The position numbers were made by a program, and so were the translations under genes. Of a stretch of 64,000 nt of DNA, positions 28,724 to 37,406 are shown in pieces (positions within the stretch are counted from its first letter, which is position 1; every line of letters starts with the position of its first letter). The notes under the pieces are model-generated. The model was not told where the DNA came from. It was given only the letters and a program-made list of their open reading frames with translations, and made no database searches. The stretch comes from Trebonia sp963734665. Its GTDB lineage: Bacteria > Actinomycetota > Actinomycetes > Streptosporangiales > Streptosporangiaceae. The stretch is taken from the NCBI GenBank assembly GCA_963734665.1, contig CAVTIR010000002.1, positions 76,090 through 140,089 of the forward strand. Direction: 5' to 3'.

Positions 28724-29195
28724 TGGTGCCCGGTGCGATCTCCTGGCGAAGCTCGGTTTCGAGCAGGTCCATGGCTTTGAGGAAGGCCTCCTGCTCGCTC
28801 GGGGAGAGCTTGTCGAGGACGCGGGCGATCGGGCTGGCGGCGCCGTCGAGCCATTCACCGATCAGAGCGGCCTGGGCGGGGGCGATCGTGACGATCGTGC
28901 GCCGTCGGTCGGCAGGGTCGGGATGCCTTTCGACGAAGTCCGCGCGGTCGAGGTCAGCGAGGATACCGCTGACGGTGGGCAGGGTCAGGCCCAGCCGGGC
29001 GGCCAGTTCGCTCACGGTGACCGGGCCGCCGCGCAGCTGCTGGAGCGCGGCGACGTGCCGGGGGCCGAGCGGCGCGGTCACCGGCGGCGCGGCGCGGTCC
29101 TGCCAGCGCCGCATCCCGCGGATAACGCGGGGAAACAGCTGCATCAGCTGCAGGCACAGCACGGAATGCTGTGAGTCGCCGGGTTCGTCGGCCAT
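28707..29195 (-). CDS. MarR family transcriptional regulator
   Basis: 162 aa. Winged helix core: LGPRHVAALQQLRGGPVTVSELAARLGLTLPTVSGILADLDRADFVERHPDPADRRRTIVTIAPAQAALI, with helical dimerisation segments at both ends. Divergent from the YceI gene, with an 88-bp gap holding a palindrome suited to a MarR dimer. It therefore probably represses both itself and yceI. Its 3' end overlaps the dispersed repeat at the end of geoA, with the two stop codons facing each other 6 bp apart. Confidence 0.92.
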   Translation of the reverse strand: MADEPGDSQHSVLCLQLMQLFPRVIRGMRRWQDRAAPPVTAPLGPRHVAALQQLRGGPVTVSELAARLGLTLPTVSGILADLDRADFVERHPDPADRRRTIVTIAPAQAALIGEWLDGAASPIARVLDKLSPSEQEAFLKAMDLLETELRQEIAPGTRGAQQ

Positions 29196-29238
29196 GGCTC
29201 TCCTTTGACACTGAGGCCCTTACTATATATGGTTTGGA

Positions 29239-29257
29239 TATCAAAATAGTTTTGATA
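29239..29257. promoter_or_regulatory. palindromic operator between marR and yceI
   Basis: TATCAAAA, spacer TAG, TTTTGATA: exact arms with the same 3-nt spacer as the operator at 23456. It is embedded in AT-rich promoter DNA 27 bp before the YceI start. The second half of the ACTATATATGG motif just upstream could be the minus-strand -10 region. Confidence 0.75.
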
Positions 29258-29283
29258 CATGAAGTAAATCGGAGAGAGACGGC

Positions 29284-29835
29284 ATGACGGAGTCAAAGCA
29301 GACGACATCACCGGCACTGCAGGAGCTGCTGCGGGACGGGAAGCTCGCCGGGTCCTGGGTGCTGGACGCTGCCAAGTCCGAGATCGGACTGAAGAGCAAG
29401 AGCATGTGGGGCATAGTCCCGGTCAAGGGCGTGTTCCGCGAGGTCACCGGGAGCGGCACGGTATCGGCGACCGGCGTCGTGGCCGGCACGGTCACGGTGG
29501 CCGCCGGATCGGTCGACACCAAGAACAAGAAGCGGGATGAACACCTGCGCTCAGCGGACTTCTTCGATGCCGCCAAGACCCCGGACATCACTTTCGCCGC
29601 GGAGCAGGTCACGCCGTCAGGCGAGGGCGTCACCGTGGCCGGAACCCTCACCGTCCGGGACCGCACCCGTCCGGTGTCCTTCGCCGCGCGGGTCTCCGGC
29701 TTCGACGGGGCGCAGGTGGAGCTGGACGGCGAGATCCAGGTCAACAGGTCGGACTTCGGCCTGACCTGGAACCAGCTGGGCATGACGTCGATGAACAACA
29801 CGATCACCGTCCACGCCGTCTTCACCAAGCAGTAA
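29284..29835 (+). CDS. YceI family lipocalin-like protein
   Basis: 183 aa, no signal peptide. GSWVLDAAKSEIGLKSKSMWGIVPVKGVF opens the YceI barrel. RDEHLRSADFFDAAKTPDITFAAEQV and VAGTLTVRDRTRPVSFAARV follow, and the C-terminus is NNTITVHAVFTKQ. YceI proteins bind polyisoprenoids or other amphiphiles. In actinomycetes a cytoplasmic copy beside a MarR regulator may sequester or signal a hydrophobic compound. GGAGAGAGACGGC forms the ribosome-binding region of the ATG start. Confidence 0.93.
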   Translation: MTESKQTTSPALQELLRDGKLAGSWVLDAAKSEIGLKSKSMWGIVPVKGVFREVTGSGTVSATGVVAGTVTVAAGSVDTKNKKRDEHLRSADFFDAAKTPDITFAAEQVTPSGEGVTVAGTLTVRDRTRPVSFAARVSGFDGAQVELDGEIQVNRSDFGLTWNQLGMTSMNNTITVHAVFTKQ

Positions 29836-29930
29836 GACGCGGCACCGTCGGCGTCACGAGCGCTGTCGCGAACGCGGCGCCACGCACCCGTTCGGGATGA
29901 TCGAATTTTGGTTTGCCCGTTGAGGAGATG

Positions 29931-31550
29931 TCAGCGGGTGCGGCTGACGCGGCGTTCGTCCCAGACTGGCTCCAGCGCCTCGCGGACCACGCCGTCCGTA
30001 CCAAAGATAAGGAAGCGGTCAAAGGTTCGTGCGAACCAGCGGTCGTGGGTGACCGCCAGGACCGTCCCCTCGTAGCTCTCAAGCCCGTCCTGAAGTGCCT
30101 CGGCCGACTCCAGGTCGAGGTTGTCCGTCGGCTCGTCGAGCAGCAGCGCGGTCGCGCCCTCCATCTCGAGCAGCAGGATCTGGAACCGCGCCTGCTGTCC
30201 GCCGGACAGCTTGCCGAACACCTGATCGCCCTGCCGGTCCAGCTCATACCTGCGGAGCACGCTCATCGCGGCACCACGGTCTTTCGCGTGGGCGTCCCAG
30301 AGGATCCCGGTGAGCGTCCGTCCTTCCAGGGCCGGGTGCGCGTGCGTCTGCGCGAAGAACCCCGGAACCACCCTCGCGCCAAGCTTCCAGCTCCCGGTGT
30401 GCGCCACCGGCTGGCCGGCAAGCAGCCGCAGGAAGTGCGACTTGCCTGACCCGTTAGAGCCGAGCACCGCGACCCGCTCGCCGTAGAAGACCTCCAGGTC
30501 GAACGGCCGCATGAGCCCGATGAGCTCAAGCCCCGAGCAGGTGAAGGCCCGGACGCCGGTGCGGCCGCCGCGCAGCCGCATCCTGATGTCCTGCTTGCGC
30601 GGCGGCTCAGGCGGCGGCCCGGCCTCCTCGAACTTCCGTAGCCGCGTCTGCGCGGCGGCGTAGCGGGAAGCCATCGCGTCGCTGTTGGCGGCGTACTGCC
30701 GCATGTCGAGCACCAGCTTTTTCAGCTGGGCGTGCTTCTCATCCCAACGGCGGCGCAGTTCCTCGAACCGCTCGAACCGCTGTTCCCGCGCCTCGTGGTA
30801 GCTCCCGAACCCCCCGCCGTGCACCCACACGTCGGAGCCGCCGGGGGCGGGCTCGACGCTGACGATCTTCGACGCCGCCCGCGCGAGCAGTTCCCTGTCA
30901 TGCGAGACGAACAGCACCGTCTTTCCCGTACCAAGCAGGTGCTCTTCAAGCCAGCGCTTGCCCGGCACGTCCAGGTAGTTGTCCGGTTCGTCGAGCAGCA
31001 GCACCTCGTCGGGACCGCGCAGCAGCGCCTCAAGCACCAGCCGCTTCTGCTCGCCGCCGGACAGCGTCGCCACGCCCCGCCACTGGGCCTTCTCAAAGGG
31101 CACGCCGAGCGCGGACATCGTGCACATGTCCCAGACCGTCTCGGCGGCGTACCCGCCCGCGTCCGCCCAGTCGCTCAGCGCCTGCGCATACGCCAGCTGA
31201 GCGGCCTCGTCGTCGCGCTCCATGATCGCCAGTTCTGCCGCGTCCACGGCACGGGCCGCGTCGCGGATCACCGGCCGCGCCACGGACGCCAGCAGGTCCC
31301 TGACCGTCCGCTCGTCCCTGACGGACCCGACGAACTGCGGCATCACGCCGAGCCCGCCGCTGGTCGTGACCGTTCCCTCGTGCGGCTTCAGCTCTCCGGA
31401 GATGATCTTCAGCAGCGTGCTCTTGCCCGCCCCGTTCGGCCCGACGAGCGCGAGCACGTCACCCTGCCCGACCCGGAAACTCGCGTCGCTGAGCAGCATC
31501 CGCCCGTCGGGCAGGTAGTAGTCGACGTGCGCGACTTGCAGATGGCCCAT
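29931..31550 (-). CDS. ABC-F family ATPase
   Basis: 539 aa from ATG 31550 (MGHLQVAHVDYYLPDGR), the usual family start; the frame is open a further 75 bp. Two ABC domains without membrane segments. First: GPNGAGKSTLLKIISG, signature LSGGEQKRLVLEALL, Walker B LLLDEPDNYLD. Second: GSNGSGKSHFLRLLAG, signature LSGGQQARFQILLLEM, Walker B LLLDEPTDNLDLE. The linker (about 245-330) is helical and charged. ABC-F proteins act on ribosomes and can give antibiotic resistance; this actinobacterial clade is uncharacterised. Monocistronic, divergent from the DUF574 gene. Confidence 0.93.
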   Translation of the reverse strand: MGHLQVAHVDYYLPDGRMLLSDASFRVGQGDVLALVGPNGAGKSTLLKIISGELKPHEGTVTTSGGLGVMPQFVGSVRDERTVRDLLASVARPVIRDAARAVDAAELAIMERDDEAAQLAYAQALSDWADAGGYAAETVWDMCTMSALGVPFEKAQWRGVATLSGGEQKRLVLEALLRGPDEVLLLDEPDNYLDVPGKRWLEEHLLGTGKTVLFVSHDRELLARAASKIVSVEPAPGGSDVWVHGGGFGSYHEAREQRFERFEELRRRWDEKHAQLKKLVLDMRQYAANSDAMASRYAAAQTRLRKFEEAGPPPEPPRKQDIRMRLRGGRTGVRAFTCSGLELIGLMRPFDLEVFYGERVAVLGSNGSGKSHFLRLLAGQPVAHTGSWKLGARVVPGFFAQTHAHPALEGRTLTGILWDAHAKDRGAAMSVLRRYELDRQGDQVFGKLSGGQQARFQILLLEMEGATALLLDEPTDNLDLESAEALQDGLESYEGTVLAVTHDRWFARTFDRFLIFGTDGVVREALEPVWDERRVSRTR

Positions 31551-31718
31551 GCCCGCCATCATGGTCGACAGGCGGGACCGCGGGCAAATGAGTTCCAGCC
31601 CGCAGTTGCTGCGGAGGCACGGCACAGCTCACGGCACCTAGACGGTACGACGCCGACCGCGATCCTACTTTGCCGTATTTGAAGGGATTATGGTGAGCGC
31701 GGGATAGGGTTGGCGATT

Positions 31719-32555
31719 GTGACTGCTGGCGAACGGGACCTCAAAGCCACCGAGTCGGACGGGCCCCTGCGGATCGACACGTCGGTAGCGCATTCGGCAC
31801 GGATCTACGACTACATCCTCGGTGGCAAGGACAACTTCGAAGCCGACCGCAAGGCCGCCGAGGCGGCGCTGGCGAACAACCCGAGCATGGGCGTCGCGAT
31901 GCGCGCGAACCGCGCCGTGATGCGCCGGATGACGGCTTACCTGGCGGGCGACCTCGGCATCCGGCAGTTCCTCGACATCGGCACCGGCCTGCCCACGAGT
32001 CCGAACATGCACGAGATCGCCCAGCGGATCGCGCCGGAGTCCCGCGTTGTCTACCTGGACAACGACCCGATCGTGCTCGCCCACGCCCGCGCGCTGCTCA
32101 CCAGCAGCCGGGAAGGCGCCTGCACCTACCTCGACGCCGACGCGCGCGACACGGAGCGCCTTCTCACGGACCCGCGGCTGCGCGCCACGCTTGACCTGTC
32201 CAGGCCGGCCGCACTAATGCTCTTCGGCATCATGCACTTCATTCCCGATTCCGACGACCCGTACGGGATGATCTCCCGGCTGCTCGGCGCGCTGCCGTCC
32301 GGCAGTTACCTCGCCATCCAGCACCCCACCACGGACTTCTACCCGCCGGGCGTCGGCGGCCAGGGCGCTTACCGCAACGCCGGGATCGCGTTCCAGTACC
32401 GGACCAAGGACGAGTTCGCCCGCTTCCTCGACGGGCTTGAGCTCATCGAGCCGGGGATCACGCCCATGGCGGACTGGCGTCCCGAGATTGAGCCTGGCCC
32501 CCGGCTCAACCCCGCCCAAACGGGCGCGTACGCGGCCCTCGCCAGGAAGCCGTAG
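31719..32555 (+). CDS. DUF574 (SAV2177-type) SAM-dependent methyltransferase
   Basis: 278 aa from GTG 31719; TTG 31710 is possible but has poor spacing from AGGG. DTSVAHSARIYDYILGGKDNFEADRKAAE is the family signature. The SAM loop is FLDIGTGLPTSPNMHEIA and the acidic strand VVYLDNDPIVLAHAR, with ALMLFGIMHFIPD following. This family is expanded in filamentous actinomycetes; its substrates are unknown. Faces away from the ABC-F gene. Confidence 0.92.
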   Translation: MTAGERDLKATESDGPLRIDTSVAHSARIYDYILGGKDNFEADRKAAEAALANNPSMGVAMRANRAVMRRMTAYLAGDLGIRQFLDIGTGLPTSPNMHEIAQRIAPESRVVYLDNDPIVLAHARALLTSSREGACTYLDADARDTERLLTDPRLRATLDLSRPAALMLFGIMHFIPDSDDPYGMISRLLGALPSGSYLAIQHPTTDFYPPGVGGQGAYRNAGIAFQYRTKDEFARFLDGLELIEPGITPMADWRPEIEPGPRLNPAQTGAYAALARKP

Positions 32556-32758
32556 CCCGGGAACCCGCCCCAGCGCTGCTGCCGGGCACCGAGCGTCTCC
32601 GCGCGATGGTCGAGCGGCAAGCGACGACCATCCTTAACAGAATGTGTTTACCGTTTGGTAGCGCGTGGCCCCCGGTAATTCAAATTCCATGCGGTGATCG
32701 CCAGGAACCGGCCCAGATGTTGTGGCCGGGACCACGGTCGGCGTCTCGACTGGATGTC

Positions 32759-33025
32759 CTAACGGCGGCGGTAAGCGTCGGCGCGATGGGCCACCGACGT
32801 GATGTCGATGATGACACGGTCATCGTCGATCAGGTAGAGCACGCGGTACTCGCCTCTGCGGGCGGAGTACTGCGGTGCCAGCGGTTCAAGCAGTGGCTTG
32901 CCAACGCGGTAGGGGTTTTCAGCGAGTGGCCCGTGGATGAACTCCCAGCATGCCGTGGCTACCTTCTCCGGCATGGCCTGCAGCGCGCGGAGCGCGGCAG
33001 GGCGCAGGATAATCCGGTAGCTCAC
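32759..33025 (-). CDS. RelE/ParE superfamily toxin
   Basis: 88 aa. YRIILRPAALRALQAMPEKV at the N-terminus and GEYRVLYLIDDDRVIIDITSVAHRADAYR at the C-terminus are the RelE-type blocks, including the RxxY and HR residues that contact mRNA on the ribosome. Its start overlaps the antitoxin stop by 4 bp, the standard toxin-antitoxin layout. A CCGGCC/GGCCGG hairpin (32708-32729) lies just downstream and may be the terminator. Target by family: ribosome-dependent mRNA cleavage. Confidence 0.9.
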   Translation of the reverse strand: MSYRIILRPAALRALQAMPEKVATACWEFIHGPLAENPYRVGKPLLEPLAPQYSARRGEYRVLYLIDDDRVIIDITSVAHRADAYRRR

Positions 33026-33423
33026 CGCTGGGCGTGCCGGCGAATCGCGATAAGCGCGTCCAGGGTGGCCATGCAGACCGCATCGGGCAGGCCGCGGGCG
33101 TGCATCTCAGCGACCACATCGACGTCGTCGCCGAGGTCGATGCCCTCGGCGCGGGCCGCGAGGATCGCCTCGGTCTCGGCGGCCGTGAAGTAGCGGCCCG
33201 CGTCCGCGTCGGCCCGTGATTCGGCGACGTCCCGCATGGCGGCGGCATCCGACAGGACGTCGAGCGTCTCCATGATTGACTCGAAGTCCTCATTGGCGAT
33301 CATCCAGATCGCGGGCACGCCGTTGCGGGTGACCTGGATCCGCTGGTGCGTGGTGACTGCCTCATCGACGAGCGCCGAGAAGTTCTGCCTAGCCTCGGCA
33401 ACCGGAACCATCGTCATGTACAT
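33022..33423 (-). CDS. Phd/YefM family antitoxin with C-terminal extension
   Basis: 133 aa. MVPVAEARQNFSALVDEAVTTHQRIQVTRNGVPAIWMIANEDFESIMETLDVLSD is the Phd/YefM DNA-binding and dimer region. YefM is usually 80-95 aa. Here about 45 further residues follow (FTAAETEAILAARAEGIDL ... DALIAIRRHAQR), forming an acidic then basic helical tail. It neutralises the toxin and probably represses the pair. ATG 33423 or 33417 are both possible. A 65-bp dispersed repeat ends 10 bp from the start. Confidence 0.9.
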   Translation of the reverse strand: MYMTMVPVAEARQNFSALVDEAVTTHQRIQVTRNGVPAIWMIANEDFESIMETLDVLSDAAAMRDVAESRADADAGRYFTAAETEAILAARAEGIDLGDDVDVVAEMHARGLPDAVCMATLDALIAIRRHAQR

Positions 33424-33432
33424 AATTCTAGC

Positions 33433-33497
33433 GCACTCAGCGTCTTCCGGGTGCCCTGCCGTCAGGGCTGGCCAAAGCGGTTACCGCTGGGCGTCCC
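33433..33497. repeat. 65-bp dispersed repeat, copy 2
   Basis: Same element as 28659-28723. The stems are exact here: CCCTG-CCGT-CAGGG and AGCGG-TTA-CCGCT. It lies upstream of the antitoxin start and downstream of the ArsR gene. Confidence 0.85.
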
Positions 33498-33540
33498 TTT
33501 TGATCTTGATTTGCGGCGCTAGGCCCCGCTACCCGCATGC

Positions 33541-33590
33541 GCCGAATGCGCTTTGGGTCTCGCTCTTATGAGCCCAAAAGCGCATTCGGC
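33541..33590. terminator. 17-bp hairpin at the 3' end of the ArsR gene
   Basis: GCCGAATGCGCTTTGGG pairs with CCCAAAAGCGCATTCGGC with one bulged base. The right arm encodes the last ArsR residues. It probably ends arsR transcription on the minus strand. Confidence 0.75.
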
Positions 33591-33952
33591 TCGCTCGTAG
33601 GCGCTGGCCCTTGACCTGGCGGGTCGCCGGCCAGGGTGGTGTTGGCGTTGATGATGGAGTCCATCAGGCCGGGGAACCGGCGGTCCAGGTCGTCCTTCCG
33701 CAGCCGGGTATAGCCCTTGGTGCCCTGAATCCGCTTGGTGAGGACGCCCGCCTCGCGCAGGATGCGCAGGTGATGGGAGTAGGTCGACTTGGTCATCGCG
33801 AGGCCGGCCTCCTGCATGACCTGCGTGCACCAGGACTCGCCGTTGCGCGCCACGTACCGCACGGCTGCCAGGCGGTGCGGGTCGGCGAGCGCGGCGAGGA
33901 TGCGCGGCAGCAGGAAATCCGCCGCCGTGGGCTCGACCACATCGTCCATCAC
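33566..33952 (-). CDS. ArsR family transcriptional regulator
   Basis: 128 aa. LPRILAALADPHRLAAVRYVARNGESWCTQVMQEAGLAMTKSTYSHHLRILREAGVLTKRIQGTKGYTRLRKDDLDRRFPGL is the winged helix. It lacks the CxC metal site of ArsR proper, so it probably senses something else or responds to redox through a single Cys. Divergent from the MFS exporter and likely its repressor; a TTCGA...TCGAA dyad (about 34019-34034) lies in the shared gap. The last codons run through a strong hairpin. Confidence 0.9.
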   Translation of the reverse strand: MMDDVVEPTAADFLLPRILAALADPHRLAAVRYVARNGESWCTQVMQEAGLAMTKSTYSHHLRILREAGVLTKRIQGTKGYTRLRKDDLDRRFPGLMDSIINANTTLAGDPPGQGPAPTSEPNALLGS

Positions 33953-34050
33953 GCCTCCGACAATACGGCAACTTGCGCGAGGTTCGAAGCCTGTCGTACA
34001 GTTCGAGCTGCGTCAAACTTCGATCATCGTCGAACACCGGAGGCCGGATC

Positions 34051-35541
34051 GTGCAGGAGAGCACTGCGCCCCAGCGGGCGAGCGTGACGGTCCCGGCCGT
34101 CACTGCGCGCTCGGAGGTGCGCGCGGAGGCGACCGCGGGCCAGGAGGCCTACCCGCGGCGGTGGCTGATGCTCCCGGTCATCCTGATCGCGATGTTCATG
34201 GCCGGGTTCGACATCTGGGCGGTCAACGTCGCGGCCCCCTCGCTCCAGCGTGACCTGCACGTCAGCGACGCGGCGCTGCAACTCATCGTCGGCGGCTACG
34301 CGTTCATGTACGCGAGCGGCATGGTCACCGGGGGCAGGCTCGGGGACCTGTTCGGCTACAAGCGGCTGTTCCTGGTCGGCATCGTCACCTTCGCGCTCGC
34401 CTCGCTGGCGTGCGGGGTCGCCCCGTCCTCCGGCGCGCTCGTTGCCTTCAGGCTCGTGCAGGGGCTCACCGGTGCGGTGATGGTCCCGCAGGTGGTCGCC
34501 TTGATCACGGCCTCCTTCCCGGCGCGGGAGCGGAGCCGCGCCCTGGGCTGGTACGGCGCCACCATGGGGTTCGGCTTCGTGTCCGGGCAGATCCTCGGCG
34601 GCGGGCTGATCCAGGCCAACATCCTCGGCCTCGGCTGGCGGGCGATCTTCCTGGTGAACGTGCCGATCGGCGTCGTCGGGGTGATCGTGGCCAGCATCGT
34701 GGTCCCGCAGGCACGGGGGCAGCGCCGGCCGCGGCTTGACCCGCTGGGCGCGGTGGGCGTCTCGGGGAGCCTGGCACTGGCGCTAGTGCCGCTGACGCTG
34801 GGCAGCGACGAGGGCTGGCCGGTCTGGACGTGGGTATCGCTAGCCGCGGCGCTGCCCGTGCTCGCGGCCACCCTTGCCTGGGAGCGGCGGCTCACCCGCC
34901 GGGGCGGTGAGCCGCTGCTCGACCTGGCGCTCTTCCGTGACCGGGCGTTCTCCGCGGGCCTGGTGCTGAACTTCGTCGCGATCTTCTTCTTCGGCAGCTT
35001 CATGTTCGTGCTGACCCTGCTGCTCCAGTCCGGCCTTGGGCTGTCCCCGCTGCACGCCGGGATCGTGAACCTGCCGCTCGCCCTGACGTTCATCGCGATG
35101 ACGCTCCTCGGTCCGAAGCTGGCCGCGCGCCTGGGGCCGCGCTCGATCACGGTGGGCGCTGGCTTCGCCACGCTCGGCACCATCGCGCTTGCGCTCATCG
35201 CCATGCATGCCGGCGGTCATCTCACCGGATGGGGCACCGCGCCGGCCACGGCGCTGATCGGGATCGGCCAGGGCCTGATGGTGCCGTCGCTCATGAGCGC
35301 GGTGCTCACCCATGTCCGACCGGAACGCGCGGGGGCGGCGGCCGGCGTCCTCACCACCACGCAGCAGTTCGCGGTCGCCAGTGGCGTCGCGGTGCTCGGG
35401 GCCGTCTTCTACGAGGTGATCGGCGGCGCGCCCTCGCGGGCCAGCTTTGTCTCGGGCCTGGTGGTAATCGCGTGGGTAGACGCGGCGCTCCTCGTGATCG
35501 CCGCGGCGCTGACGTTCCTGCTCCCGCGACGCGCGGCCTAG
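34051..35541 (+). CDS. MFS transporter, DHA2 (EmrB/QacA) family
   Basis: 496 aa from GTG 34051, preceded by GGAGG at 7-nt spacing; the open frame upstream is not conserved. About 14 hydrophobic helices. MLPVILIAMFMAGFDIWAVNVAAPSLQRDL holds motif D1. SGMVTGGRLGDLFGYKRLFLVGI is motif A and LVQGLTGAVMVPQVVALI resembles the antiporter motif. Proton-driven multidrug efflux by family. Controlled by the divergent ArsR-type gene, by inference from arrangement. Confidence 0.93.
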   Translation: MQESTAPQRASVTVPAVTARSEVRAEATAGQEAYPRRWLMLPVILIAMFMAGFDIWAVNVAAPSLQRDLHVSDAALQLIVGGYAFMYASGMVTGGRLGDLFGYKRLFLVGIVTFALASLACGVAPSSGALVAFRLVQGLTGAVMVPQVVALITASFPARERSRALGWYGATMGFGFVSGQILGGGLIQANILGLGWRAIFLVNVPIGVVGVIVASIVVPQARGQRRPRLDPLGAVGVSGSLALALVPLTLGSDEGWPVWTWVSLAAALPVLAATLAWERRLTRRGGEPLLDLALFRDRAFSAGLVLNFVAIFFFGSFMFVLTLLLQSGLGLSPLHAGIVNLPLALTFIAMTLLGPKLAARLGPRSITVGAGFATLGTIALALIAMHAGGHLTGWGTAPATALIGIGQGLMVPSLMSAVLTHVRPERAGAAAGVLTTTQQFAVASGVAVLGAVFYEVIGGAPSRASFVSGLVVIAWVDAALLVIAAALTFLLPRRAA

Positions 35542-35725
35542 CCGGCACCGTCGGCTACGCGCCAGAACGCTACCGGGCCCGCCGAACACCGGGTGGGCAT
35601 GGCCGTCCCTGGCAACCAGGTGCCCGTCTATGGTTTCGGGCTGCCTCCCCGTCTACATTGTGAGGTTGGTGAATGCAATGGTCATGGTGCGCTGGCCGTA
35701 AGTTGTTCTGTGACGGGGGAGTGAC

Positions 35726-37321
35726 ATGTTCGCGGCGGAAGAAGCGGGAGGAATAGAAAAACCCCAGGTCATGGCCATCTCCGTTCGGGGCCTAAGGCGC
35801 AACGCTCTCGGGTTCGTCCAGTCCACCGCAATCGGGGTTGCGTCTACTGGTCCGGCCTACAGCATCGCAGCGACGCTTGGTTTCGTCGTGGCCCTCGCCG
35901 GCCCGGAGACCCTGCTGCTGGTACCCCTGGCCTTTGTCCCGATGTTCTTCTCCGCCTGGGCGAACAAGGAAATGAATCGCGCGGATCCAGACTGCGGCAC
36001 GAGCTTTACCTGGGCAGCGCGAACACTCGGCCCGCGAATCGGATGGTTCGCAGGCGGCTGGAGCGAGATCGTAGCCGGGTTGTTGGTCATGTGCAGCCAG
36101 TCACAGATCGCCGGCCAGTACCTTTTCCTATTCCTTGGCCTCTCGTCCATCGGGAATAACCCCGCCAGCGTATGGGTGCTTCTCGCGGGTATCGGCTGGA
36201 TCGCGGTACTCGCCTACCTGTGCTTCCGCGGCATCGAGGTGTCTGCGCGGACGCAGGTCGTGCTGCTCTGCATCGAATTGGTGATGCTGCTAGTGCTATC
36301 GGTCTGGGCACTGGTCCGCGTCATCGACGGCAGCGCGCCACTCGGGCATGCCACGCCGTCATGGTCCTGGCTGGACCCGGCGCATTTCGCGAACCCCAGC
36401 ACGTTCATGGCAGGGATGCTGCTGATGGTCTTCATCTACTGGGGCTGGGACACCGCTGTCTCCACCAACGAAGAGACCAAGGAGCCGGACCGCATTCCGG
36501 GCATCGCCAGCGTGGTCTCCACCCTGCTGCTGTTCGCTACGTATTTCTTGGTGTTCTTGTCGATGGAGTCCTTTGCTGGATTCGGAAGTACGGGCATCGG
36601 TCTTAATAACCCTGGTCACCAGGGCGATGTCCTCTCTGTGATAGGCACGTCAGTATTCGGTCGTTCAATGCTCGGCGTCGTACTTAGTCGGCTGCTGCTC
36701 CTGATGGTGCTCAGCTCAAGCATTTCCACCACTCAGACCACAATCTTGCCGAATGCGCGGACGGCACTATCGATGGCCTTTCATAAGGCCTTGCCGGACA
36801 TATTCGGGAAAGTTCATCCGCGTTACCTGACCCCGTCGTTTGCCACGATTGTGTTCGCGACAGCGTCCACGATCATGTACATTGTATTGAACTTTGTTTC
36901 CGGCGGCAAAGTAATCGCTGACTCAGTGACGGCGGCGACGTTTTTCGCCGTCGTCTACCTGGGGATCACTGGCTTCGCATGCGTTTGGTTCTATCGCCGG
37001 ACTCTGCTGCAGAGTGCGCAGAACTTCTGGCTGCGCGGGGTACTGCCGGGACTGTCGGGTGTCATGCTGTTTGGAATACTCGGGTGGAGCATTCATTATT
37101 ACAGCGATCCAGGGCAGTCATATACAACCTGGCTGATTCCATTTTACCCGCACTGGCGGGTCGGCGGCGTCCTGTCGATTGTTATTCTGGCCGTGGTGAT
37201 TGGCCTGGCGTCTATGGTTATCATGAATCTTCTTCGTCCGAAATACTTTCATGGCGACACTCTGCGCGAAGGGGTTTCCATCACTGACGATCACCGGGTG
37301 CTGCGGGTATCTGCTGACTAG
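35726..37321 (+). CDS. APC superfamily amino-acid permease
   Basis: 531 aa, 12 predicted helices. The N-terminal FVQSTAIGVASTGPAYSIAATLGFVV contains the substrate-loop pattern of the family. NEETKEPDRIPGIASVVST is the conserved loop after helix 6. The C-terminal TMs include VLSIVILAVVIGLASMVIMNLL. Imports an amino acid or amine; substrate not predictable. GGGGGAG precedes the ATG. Codons in the second half (36,100-37,300) end in A/T more often than in neighbours, which suggests acquisition from another lineage. No partner gene. Confidence 0.92.
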   Translation: MFAAEEAGGIEKPQVMAISVRGLRRNALGFVQSTAIGVASTGPAYSIAATLGFVVALAGPETLLLVPLAFVPMFFSAWANKEMNRADPDCGTSFTWAARTLGPRIGWFAGGWSEIVAGLLVMCSQSQIAGQYLFLFLGLSSIGNNPASVWVLLAGIGWIAVLAYLCFRGIEVSARTQVVLLCIELVMLLVLSVWALVRVIDGSAPLGHATPSWSWLDPAHFANPSTFMAGMLLMVFIYWGWDTAVSTNEETKEPDRIPGIASVVSTLLLFATYFLVFLSMESFAGFGSTGIGLNNPGHQGDVLSVIGTSVFGRSMLGVVLSRLLLLMVLSSSISTTQTTILPNARTALSMAFHKALPDIFGKVHPRYLTPSFATIVFATASTIMYIVLNFVSGGKVIADSVTAATFFAVVYLGITGFACVWFYRRTLLQSAQNFWLRGVLPGLSGVMLFGILGWSIHYYSDPGQSYTTWLIPFYPHWRVGGVLSIVILAVVIGLASMVIMNLLRPKYFHGDTLREGVSITDDHRVLRVSAD

Positions 37322-37406
37322 AGGTGAGAGGATCACCCCGTCAGCCGGCGGCGTGGCGGGCGGGTAAACAGGTTGGCGATGATGACCTCGTACCTAACAT
37401 GGCGGG

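Noticed and set aside
16501..33423. Anti-phage defence island
   Set aside because: Only a lone DUF3800 gene and one toxin-antitoxin pair are present; no restriction, CBASS, retron, Thoeris or Argonaute genes are seen nearby.
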